Shown here: positions 25,990 to 32,402 of the stretch, one piece after another
Layout of the letters: each line of letters begins with the position of its first letter
Position numbering within the stretch: position 1 is the first letter of the stretch
Assembly: GCF_014084125.1 (NCBI RefSeq)
Contig: NZ_CP048405.1
Span: forward strand, 5,580,001 to 5,644,000
Direction: 5' to 3'
DNA length: 64,000 nucleotides
From: Streptacidiphilus sp. PB12-B1b
GTDB taxonomy: Bacteria; Actinomycetota; Actinomycetes; Streptomycetales; Streptomycetaceae
The notes under the pieces: generated by a model
Seen by the model: only the letters and a program-made list of their open reading frames with translations
Database searches by the model: none
What the model was told of the DNA's origin: nothing
Position numbers and translations under genes: made by a program

Positions 25990-27507
25990 ATGACCGGTCA
26001 GATGCCCGACACCGCGCAGCAGCCGGTGCAGTTCCCGATCACCGAATCGTTCACCGGCGCAGCCCCCGAGAATCCGCACTGGCGGCTCCTGGGTACCGCG
26101 CGGCTGAGCGAGGGCGCCCTGGAGCTGACGCCGGACACCCAGTCGAAGGCGGGCACGGCCTTCCTCGACCAGCCGTTCTCCTCCTCGCTGGGGGTGAGCA
26201 TCGACTTCGACTACTCCTGCGAGGGCGGCAGCGGCCAGGGCCTCGGCGACGGGTTCAGCCTCTACCTGATCGACGGGAGCCGCACGACCGAGCCCGGGGC
26301 CCGCGGCGGCGCACTGGGCTACTCCTACATCAAGGACGGCTCGGTCAACCTCCCTGGTGTCAGCGCCGGCTACGTCGGCGTCGGCTTCGACAACTTCGGG
26401 AACTTCGCCGCGCCCTCCAGTGGCCCCGGCGGTCCCGGTCGACGCCAGGACACCCTTGGCGTTCGTGGCTCCGGCGACTTGCTCACCGGCTTCGCCTGGC
26501 TGGCCGGCGCGGAGGTGCCCGGCGGCTTCCGGGCCGGATGGCAGGCGGGCGCGCACCTGCAGGTGACCATCATCGGCGGGCGCCTGACCGTGCGGTGCTC
26601 CAGCACCTCGGACCCCGACGGCACCGTGCTGATCCAGGACCTCGACCTCGCCGCCGGCCCCGGCCAGACGCAGATGCCGGCGACGTTCAAGCTCGGGTTC
26701 GCGGCCGGAACCGGCGGGGCCACCGCCGCCCACCGCATCCGCAACCTGAACGTCGCCCTGCCCGTCCTCATGCCGCTGGAGATGACCGGCCCGCTGACCG
26801 CCAAGGCCGGCCACCGGATCTCGTACACCATCGGCGTCCAGAACCAGGGGCCCAACGACGCCCCCGACGCCGTCGTGCGCGGCGAGGTGCCTGCCCAACT
26901 GGTCGATACGGAGGTGACCTGCCGCGGGGAGAACGGCGCGGTGTGCGGCGCCGGATCCACCGACGGCGGCCTCGAACAGCCGGTCAGCCTGCCCAGGGGC
27001 AGCAAGGCGGTGATCACTCTGAGGGGCACCGTCGACCCCCACTACGAAGGCACCCTCACCACCACCAGCCGCATCACCTCGGCCACCCGGGCCAACACCG
27101 CCGCCCAGCAGTCCGGACAGGTCACCACCACCGCCGAACTGCCCCTGATCACCGTCGGCCAGAAGATCGCCGGCCAGTGGGACCAGACCTGGCCCGAGGA
27201 CGCCAAGGGCTGGCTCGTCAGCTACAACCTCACGCTGGCGGCCAACGAGCACCGTGTGACGGCCTGGGAGATCTCCTTCGACGTCCCCGAGCGCACCCGC
27301 ATCAACCCCCAGCAGACCCAGTGGTACCGGGTCATCAAGGACGGCCTGGAGGGAATCGTCGTCATCGGCTCCCCCGGCGGGGGCTCCCACACCATCGACC
27401 CCGGCACCCCGCTGCCCGTCGACGTCCAGCTCCTCTACCCCTCCCAGTCCGCCGCCGGCAACGGTGAGCTCCGCGGCCTGTACGCCGTCGAGGTCGCCAA
27501 CCCCTGA
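25990..27507 (+). CDS. L-type lectin-domain protein with DUF11-like domain, no signal peptide
   Basis: This 505-residue protein starts at ATG 25990 after AGAGGAG. Residues about 15-245 form an L-type (legume-lectin-like) beta-sandwich: ITESFTGAAPENPHWRLLG, SIDFDYSCEGGSGQGLGDGF, and GYVGVGFDNFGNF with the metal/sugar-site aspartate. Residues about 255-375 resemble a DUF11 domain (SYTIGVQNQGPNDAPDAVV). The C-terminal part (about 380-505) looks like a CBM2-like domain (WLVSYNLTLAANEHRVTAWE). A normal signal peptide is not seen, which is odd for a lectin; it may be released by lysis or by a specialised system. The partner glycan is unknown. Confidence 0.75.
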   Translation: MTGQMPDTAQQPVQFPITESFTGAAPENPHWRLLGTARLSEGALELTPDTQSKAGTAFLDQPFSSSLGVSIDFDYSCEGGSGQGLGDGFSLYLIDGSRTTEPGARGGALGYSYIKDGSVNLPGVSAGYVGVGFDNFGNFAAPSSGPGGPGRRQDTLGVRGSGDLLTGFAWLAGAEVPGGFRAGWQAGAHLQVTIIGGRLTVRCSSTSDPDGTVLIQDLDLAAGPGQTQMPATFKLGFAAGTGGATAAHRIRNLNVALPVLMPLEMTGPLTAKAGHRISYTIGVQNQGPNDAPDAVVRGEVPAQLVDTEVTCRGENGAVCGAGSTDGGLEQPVSLPRGSKAVITLRGTVDPHYEGTLTTTSRITSATRANTAAQQSGQVTTTAELPLITVGQKIAGQWDQTWPEDAKGWLVSYNLTLAANEHRVTAWEISFDVPERTRINPQQTQWYRVIKDGLEGIVVIGSPGGGSHTIDPGTPLPVDVQLLYPSQSAAGNGELRGLYAVEVANP

Positions 27508-27529
27508 CGCCGCACAGGCGGCACCCGGA

Positions 27530-27573
27530 CCGGATGGGTCCCGCGCATCGCTTCAGCCGCGGGACCGATCCGG
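27530..27573. terminator. hairpin terminator after the lectin gene
   Basis: CCGGATGGGTCCCGCG pairs with CGCGGGACCGATCCGG with a one-base bulge around a 12-base loop. It lies 23 bp after the lectin stop, before the convergent VOC-protein gene. Confidence 0.7.
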
Positions 27574-27657
27574 CGGAGGCCCCAGTGCACGTGCAGGAGG
27601 GCGATGCGGTGCACCGGGCTGTGGCTGTCTCCCGGCTCGGCGCACCGCCGTGCGGTG

Positions 27658-28569
27658 TCAGTGGGACGGTGTGGCGTGGATCTCGGCGGTGTAGCCGCCG
27701 GGGAACTGGAGGATGGCGCTGTCCAGGGTCTTGGAGGTGTAGGGGCCCCAGAGCACCTTCGCTCCGGCGGTCTGGGCCTTGGCGATGGTGGCGTCGAGGT
27801 CGGTGACCGAGTAGCCGGTGGTCTCGCGGCCGAAGGGGTAGGGCAGGTGGCCGTCGGTGACGGTGACCACCGTGTCGCCGAAGGGTGAGCTGATGGTGAT
27901 CCGGCGGTACTGGGTGCCGGGCAGGCCGATTTGCGCGCCGTCGGCGTGCCGGTTGTCGGAGGTGGTGCGGCCGTCGGTGAACCGGAGGTAGGTGTGCAGG
28001 AAGGCGTGGACCGCGTCCGGTGAGAGGTAGATGCGGTTCTGCGGGACGCTGGCCAGCGGGGCGTAGGACGGTGGGGTGTTGTGGACGTACAGCTGGGCGT
28101 CGATGCCGCCGGGGAACTGGATCACCGCGTCCTTGCCGATGGGGTCGTCGAAGGGGGAGACCACCAGGTCCGCGCCGTCGGCCTCGGCGGCGCGGACGCC
28201 CTGGTCGAGGTCGGTGACCAGCCAGCCGGTCCGTTCGGCGCCGAACGGGTAGGGGGCGGGGGTCTGGTAGTCGAAGACCGACAGGGTGCCGACCGGGGAG
28301 AGCACCAGCTCCGAGACGGTGCTGCTGGGTGTCGGGGTGACGTCGGTGACCACCTGCTTGGTGTTGGTGCCGCCGAAGGTCGCCTCCCAGCTGGTGACGA
28401 AGGCGTTGACTGATCCCGGGGTCACGTAGACGTGGGTGGAGTCGTACTGCGTGCCGACCGCCAGCCGCGCACGGGCGGCCGGGGTCTGTGCCGAGGACGC
28501 TGTCGGGACTGCGAGCACGGCGACGGCGGCAACCGGGATGATCAGGTTGAGGAGGAGCGTGCGCTTCAT
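27658..28569 (-). CDS. secreted VOC (glyoxalase-fold) protein with two domains
   Basis: This is a 303-residue protein with a signal peptide (MKRTLLLNLIIPVAAVAVLA, with cleavage near SSAQ). Two related halves follow: residues about 40-165 (THVYVTPGSVNAFVTSWEAT to AVIQFPGGIDAQLYVH) and about 175-300 (IYLSPDAVHAFLHTYLRFTD to AILQFPGGYTAEIHA). Each ends in the QFPGG strand and has the beta-alpha-beta-beta-beta order of the vicinal-oxygen-chelate fold. Export of a two-domain VOC protein is unusual; most are cytoplasmic. It could be a lyase, dioxygenase or antibiotic-binding protein. Confidence 0.72.
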   Translation of the reverse strand: MKRTLLLNLIIPVAAVAVLAVPTASSAQTPAARARLAVGTQYDSTHVYVTPGSVNAFVTSWEATFGGTNTKQVVTDVTPTPSSTVSELVLSPVGTLSVFDYQTPAPYPFGAERTGWLVTDLDQGVRAAEADGADLVVSPFDDPIGKDAVIQFPGGIDAQLYVHNTPPSYAPLASVPQNRIYLSPDAVHAFLHTYLRFTDGRTTSDNRHADGAQIGLPGTQYRRITISSPFGDTVVTVTDGHLPYPFGRETTGYSVTDLDATIAKAQTAGAKVLWGPYTSKTLDSAILQFPGGYTAEIHATPSH

Positions 28570-28852
28570 AGGGTGCGCGGCGCGGCTGCCCGGCGGTAGA
28601 ACGCGGGACCCGCACCACTCCCTCCTTCCGGAGAAAGGGTGGACTGGAGCTTGCACCGTAGGGTCGGCGGGGTGAGGGCGGTCGCCCCTCAGTGCACACG
28701 GCGTGTGCGCCGAGTGCCCAGCAGCGGGCCGAGAGGACCAGGCCGTGCCGGCGGGGCCGGCCGTTTCTTCTGGGAAGGCATCGGGCATCGAGGACCCCGC
28801 GGCACGCTGCCCGTCGCCCTGGTGGCCGGTCAGCCCGTAGGCGCACGTGCGG

Positions 28853-28884
28853 GGAGCGGGCCACGCACCTGCGTGGCCCGCTCC
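28853..28884. terminator. strong hairpin terminator
   Basis: GGAGCGGGCCACGC, loop ACCT, GCGTGGCCCGCTCC: a perfect 14-bp stem, 17 bp beyond the stop of the monooxygenase gene read on the minus strand. The rest of 28570-28901 contains no gene that I can support. Confidence 0.85.
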
Positions 28885-28901
28885 CTGCGGCGCCGCCGCG
28901 C

Positions 28902-29201
28902 TCAGGGCAGTTTGGCCGCCAGCAGGTCGACGGTGCGGATGTCGGGGGCGACCGCGAGCATGGTGGGGGCGATCTCCATCAGCGCTGCGGCGATCTTGCC
29001 GTTGAGGTGTGCGGTGCGACCCTCCTCGTCCTCGAAGGTGTCGAAGATCCCGAACACGGTGGGGCTCTCCTTGAAGGCGAACCAGGTCAGGGTGAGGTCC
29101 TCCGCTCGGGCCAGCTCCAGTGCTCCCCGCAGCAGGGCCTCCACCTGGTCGGCGAACTCGGGCTTGGCCTCGATGCGGGCCAGCAGACCGATCTTCGACA
29201 T
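28902..29201 (-). CDS. ABM-family quinol monooxygenase-like protein
   Basis: This 99-residue single-domain protein is of the antibiotic biosynthesis monooxygenase (ABM) ferredoxin-like family: KIGLLARIEAKPEFADQVEA, WFAFKESPTVFGIFDTFEDE and GRTAHLNGKIAAALME, as in YgiN-like quinol monooxygenases. ATG 29201 is chosen over ATG 29213 because GGAG stands in front of it and because the large palindrome at 29218-29256 comes almost up to the upstream ATG. It is divergent from a GlxA-type regulator, which probably controls it. Confidence 0.82.
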   Translation of the reverse strand: MSKIGLLARIEAKPEFADQVEALLRGALELARAEDLTLTWFAFKESPTVFGIFDTFEDEEGRTAHLNGKIAAALMEIAPTMLAVAPDIRTVDLLAAKLP

Positions 29202-29217
29202 TTCGCGCTCCATCCTC

Positions 29218-29256
29218 GGTTCGTGGTTACCGGCGTCCTGCCGGTAACCACGAACC
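29218..29256. promoter_or_regulatory. 17-bp-arm perfect palindrome between divergent genes
   Basis: GGTTCGTGGTTACCGGC, spacer GTCCT, GCCGGTAACCACGAACC. The arms are perfect complements. The site lies in the 116-bp gap between the monooxygenase (start 29201) and the GlxA-type regulator (start 29318), beginning 17 bp from the monooxygenase ATG. It is probably an operator of the regulator or of another dimer; in RNA it would form a very stable hairpin in the monooxygenase leader. Confidence 0.75.
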
Positions 29257-29317
29257 TACGGCCAGGCCCGCGCCCCGGAGCAGTGGCGCACCCGGCACAT
29301 CCGATACCGTTCCCGCC

Positions 29318-30331
29318 ATGCGGATAGCTGTGCTCGTTCTTGACGGGGTCTTCGACTCGGGGCTGGCCTCGGTCCTGGACGTCCTGCAGTGGGCCAACGA
29401 GCTGCGGGAGCAGGTGCCCCAGCCGCCGCCCGCCTGGCAGGTCACCATGGTCGGCTTCAGCAGCACCGTGCGCACCGGCGCGGGTCACGCGGTCGAAGCC
29501 GCTCCGGTCGACCGGGCCGCGCAGTGCGATCTGCTGCTGGTGCCTGCAGTGGCCGAGCGGCGCCCCGAGGCGCTGGTGGGCTACGTGTCCGGGCCCGCTG
29601 CGGCCCCCGCGCGGGAACTGCTCGTCGACGCCCGGGCCAAGGGCACACAGGTCGCCTCCGCCTGTGCGGGAACGTTCCTGTTCGCCGAAGCGGGAATCCT
29701 GAACGGTCTGCGGGCCACCACCACCTGGTGGCTCTCCCCGCTGTTCCGGAGCCGCTATCCGCAGGTGGCACTCGATCAGAGCCGGATGGTCACCAGCTGC
29801 GAGGGTGTCACCACCGCCGGAGCGGCCTTCGGCCACGTCGACCTGGCGCTGAGCATCGTGCGCCGCCGCAGCCCCGCCCTGAGCGATCTGGTCGGCAATT
29901 ACCTGGTGATCGACGAACGCCCCTCCCAGGCCGCCCACACCATGACCGGTACCCTGGCGGCCAGCGATCCGACCGTCGCCGCGTTCGAGCGCTGGGCGCG
30001 CGAGCACCTGCACGAGCCGCTCAGTGTCAAGGACGCCGCCGGGGCCCTCGGCATCAGCGAACGCACCCTGCAGCGCACCACCCGGGCTGTCCTGGGCACC
30101 TCGCCGGTCCGCTTCGTTCAGGACCTGCGCATCGAGCAGGCCACCCACCTGCTGCGCAGTACCAACCACTCGATCGAGGCCATCTCCCGACGCGTCGGCT
30201 ACGAGAACGCCAACACCCTGCGCATTCTGCTGCGCGAACGCACCGGTACCACCGCCGGACACCACCGCCGCGGCGGGGACAGCGCCTCCGGGGCCGGCAG
30301 CACCGGACGCACCACCGGTGTCGCAGGCTGA
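29318..30331 (+). CDS. GlxA/FtrA-type transcriptional regulator (DJ-1/PfpI + AraC HTH)
   Basis: This is a 337-residue regulator. The N-terminal amidotransferase-like domain (residues 1-190) has VASACAGTFLFAEAGILNG around the nucleophile-elbow cysteine and RATTTWWLSPLFRSRYP. The C-terminal AraC helix-turn-helix pair (about 215-315) has LSVKDAAGALGISERTLQR and SIEAISRRVGYENANTLRIL. Such proteins usually act as activators in metabolism of small nitrogen or aromatic compounds. It is divergent from the ABM protein, with a large palindrome between them. Confidence 0.9.
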   Translation: MRIAVLVLDGVFDSGLASVLDVLQWANELREQVPQPPPAWQVTMVGFSSTVRTGAGHAVEAAPVDRAAQCDLLLVPAVAERRPEALVGYVSGPAAAPARELLVDARAKGTQVASACAGTFLFAEAGILNGLRATTTWWLSPLFRSRYPQVALDQSRMVTSCEGVTTAGAAFGHVDLALSIVRRRSPALSDLVGNYLVIDERPSQAAHTMTGTLAASDPTVAAFERWAREHLHEPLSVKDAAGALGISERTLQRTTRAVLGTSPVRFVQDLRIEQATHLLRSTNHSIEAISRRVGYENANTLRILLRERTGTTAGHHRRGGDSASGAGSTGRTTGVAG

Positions 30332-30347
30332 CGCGCAGCCCGACCTG

Positions 30348-31343
30348 TCAGGAGTCCAGCAGTCCTGGCACGAAGATGTCCTGGCTGGTCAGGAGATGCT
30401 TCGAGAGTCCCTGCTCGTGGTGGTAGCGCAGGAAGGTGTCGACCGCCTTGCGGTTCGCCGCCAGGCCGTAGGGCCACCAGTCCTCTCCGAGCAGGTTGCG
30501 GTTCTCGGCGAAGAGTTCACTGAACCAGGGGGTCATGACGGCCATGTGCTGCTTCGCGGCACCCGCGCGGTACTTCTGCGCAGTGACGTCCTTGGCCTGC
30601 GCGAAGGCCCGATAGATCGCCTGGACCAGGCCGGGGCGCTGCGCGAGTTCCTTGCGGATCGCGACCAGGTGCATCATCGGGAAGATGCCGGTACGTCGGT
30701 AGTACGCGCGCTCCACCGGCTCGTAGTCGGGGAACAGGCGCGTGATCCTCCGGGAGCCGTCGAGGAACGCCCGGGGGACGTCAACCGACAGGAGTGCATC
30801 GATTGCGCCGGCTTCGAGCATGGCCCCCAGGGTCTGGCCGTCGGCCGCGTGGCGGATGTCCACGCCTGCGGGCACGGGCTGGGGGATCCAGTCGAAGGAG
30901 GGGATCGGGTGGTCGGTACCGCCGATGACCCAGCGGCACTGGTCCGGGCTGACGCCGTAGTCCTCGGCGAGGATGCCCTTCATCCACACGCCCGGGTCGT
31001 GGCCGAAGAGGGCGAACTCTCCGATGGTGCGGCCGGCCAGGTCCTGCGGCTTCTCGATGCCGGCGGCGGTGTTGACGAAGAGCGCCGAGTGCCGGAAGTT
31101 CCGGTTGGGGAAGATCGGCAGCGCCAGGAACGGTGCGTCGTCCAGGTCGAACGTGCGAAGGAAGTACGTCAGCCCCAGCTCCGCGACGTCGAAGTCGCCC
31201 TGCACCATGCGCCGGAAGGTGTCGGATATCAGAGGTGCAGTCTCGAAGGTCGCGTCCACCCCTTCGATGGCCACGGTCCCGTCGATCAATGCCGCGGTGT
31301 GCTCGTACAGGTAGGTGCCGATGGTCAGGTCGAGGTCGGGCAT
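30348..31343 (-). CDS. 4,5-dihydroxyphthalate decarboxylase-like protein
   Basis: This 331-residue protein has the periplasmic-binding-protein fold of the 4,5-dihydroxyphthalate decarboxylase family: LTIGTYLYEHTAALIDGTVA at the start, FDVAELGLTYFLR, PIFPNRNFRHSALFVNT, and GRTIGEFALFGHDPGVWMKG. It may decarboxylate an aromatic acid or bind a related ligand. ATG 31343 follows AGGTGGGAAAG and is better than the upstream GTG. It is divergent from a TetR regulator and covered by two copies of a palindromic site. There are no other aromatic-degradation genes here. Confidence 0.8.
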   Translation of the reverse strand: MPDLDLTIGTYLYEHTAALIDGTVAIEGVDATFETAPLISDTFRRMVQGDFDVAELGLTYFLRTFDLDDAPFLALPIFPNRNFRHSALFVNTAAGIEKPQDLAGRTIGEFALFGHDPGVWMKGILAEDYGVSPDQCRWVIGGTDHPIPSFDWIPQPVPAGVDIRHAADGQTLGAMLEAGAIDALLSVDVPRAFLDGSRRITRLFPDYEPVERAYYRRTGIFPMMHLVAIRKELAQRPGLVQAIYRAFAQAKDVTAQKYRAGAAKQHMAVMTPWFSELFAENRNLLGEDWWPYGLAANRKAVDTFLRYHHEQGLSKHLLTSQDIFVPGLLDS

Positions 31344-31408
31344 GCTTTCCCACCTTCGGTGCCTTGGTGGAAGCGATGCGGGCACACGTGACACCGCACG
31401 ACTTCCGC

Positions 31409-31471
31409 GAATGATCGTTCACTATTAAGCTAGCCTGGAGTGAACGGCAGGTCAACGCGAATGGACGTTCA
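31409..31471. promoter_or_regulatory. two TetR operator copies
   Basis: GAATGATCGTTCA (31409-31421) and GAATGGACGTTCA (31459-31471), consensus GAATGnnCGTTCA, are 50 bp apart. Each is preceded by CGC. One is next to each divergent gene (decarboxylase start 31343, TetR start 31508), so the TetR protein probably represses both. GAATG/CATTC-type arms are common in TetR operators. Confidence 0.75.
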
Positions 31472-31507
31472 TTTTGTTGGCCTTGGCACGGTAGGGAGAG
31501 GGGAGCG

Positions 31508-32218
31508 ATGCCACGGATCACCGAGGCTCGACGTGAGGCGAAGCGTGCCGAGATCGTGGCCGCCGCGCGCCGCTGCTTCTCGCGCGACGGCTTCCACCAG
31601 ACCTCGATGCCGGACATCGCCCAGGAGGCAGGGGTCTCCGTCGGGGCCTCCTACCGCTACTTCGCCGGCAAGGAGGACATCATCCTGGAAATCGCCGGCG
31701 ACGCCTTCCGCTTGATCTTCGCGCCAGTAGAACGACTGGTCGAGGGCACCGAGGCCCCCACCGTCGCCGACCTCGTCGCCGCCTCGGTCGCCCGCGTCGC
31801 CGGCGAGGTGACCACCGACGCGGCCGGACAGCCTGTGCCCGTCGACGAACTCCTGCGCTGCGCCGTCCAGGCCTGGGGGGAACTGCTGCGGCACGACGGG
31901 CTGCGCCAACGCGCCGCCGACGGCTTCGAGCAGGTCCGCCGACGCATGGCCGACGTGCTCCGCCACGGCCAGGCCGTCGGCACGGTCCCGGCCGATCTCG
32001 ACCCCGACCGGGGCACCCGGGTCGTGATGGCCCTCCTGCACGGCTTCGTCCTGCAACGCGTCGCGTTCGGGCTCGACGACACCGACGGATTCACCCGCGA
32101 CGTGCGGGCAGTCCTGACTGACGCAGGCGTCCTCCATCCCTCGCCCCGCACCACGACTCGGACCTCGGTCAGGACCGTACCGCCGGGGTCGAGCGCGGAG
32201 AGTCCGCGGCAGCCGTAG
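31508..32218 (+). CDS. TetR-family regulator
   Basis: This is a 236-residue repressor. It has an N-terminal TetR helix-turn-helix (residues about 10-58, AEIVAAARRCFSRDGFHQTS and VGASYRYFAGKEDIIL) and a C-terminal ligand-binding domain with RGTRVVMALLHGFVLQRVAF. The last about 25 residues are Thr/Ser/Pro-rich. ATG 31508 follows GGGAGAGGGGAGCG. The two operators upstream suggest it controls itself and the decarboxylase-like gene. Confidence 0.9.
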   Translation: MPRITEARREAKRAEIVAAARRCFSRDGFHQTSMPDIAQEAGVSVGASYRYFAGKEDIILEIAGDAFRLIFAPVERLVEGTEAPTVADLVAASVARVAGEVTTDAAGQPVPVDELLRCAVQAWGELLRHDGLRQRAADGFEQVRRRMADVLRHGQAVGTVPADLDPDRGTRVVMALLHGFVLQRVAFGLDDTDGFTRDVRAVLTDAGVLHPSPRTTTRTSVRTVPPGSSAESPRQP

Positions 32219-32402
32219 CCGTGACGGACCGCACCGCGCCCGGGCCGACGACCAGGTGCCATGGCAGCGACCGCCGCCGCGGCGGGTTAGCCTTCAGATG
32301 CCCCGACGACGGGCACCCGCTGGACGCGCGAGCACCGCGTCCCAGCGTCCGGGGAGCGACAGAGGATCGCCTCCGGGAGGCCGGCCGACACAGGGAACAC
32401 GT

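Noticed and set aside
32256-32402. Upstream start for the first LAL gene
   Set aside because: The extra 49 residues are Arg/Pro/Ser-rich and have no ribosome binding site. The conserved LAL N-terminus begins just after ATG 32403.
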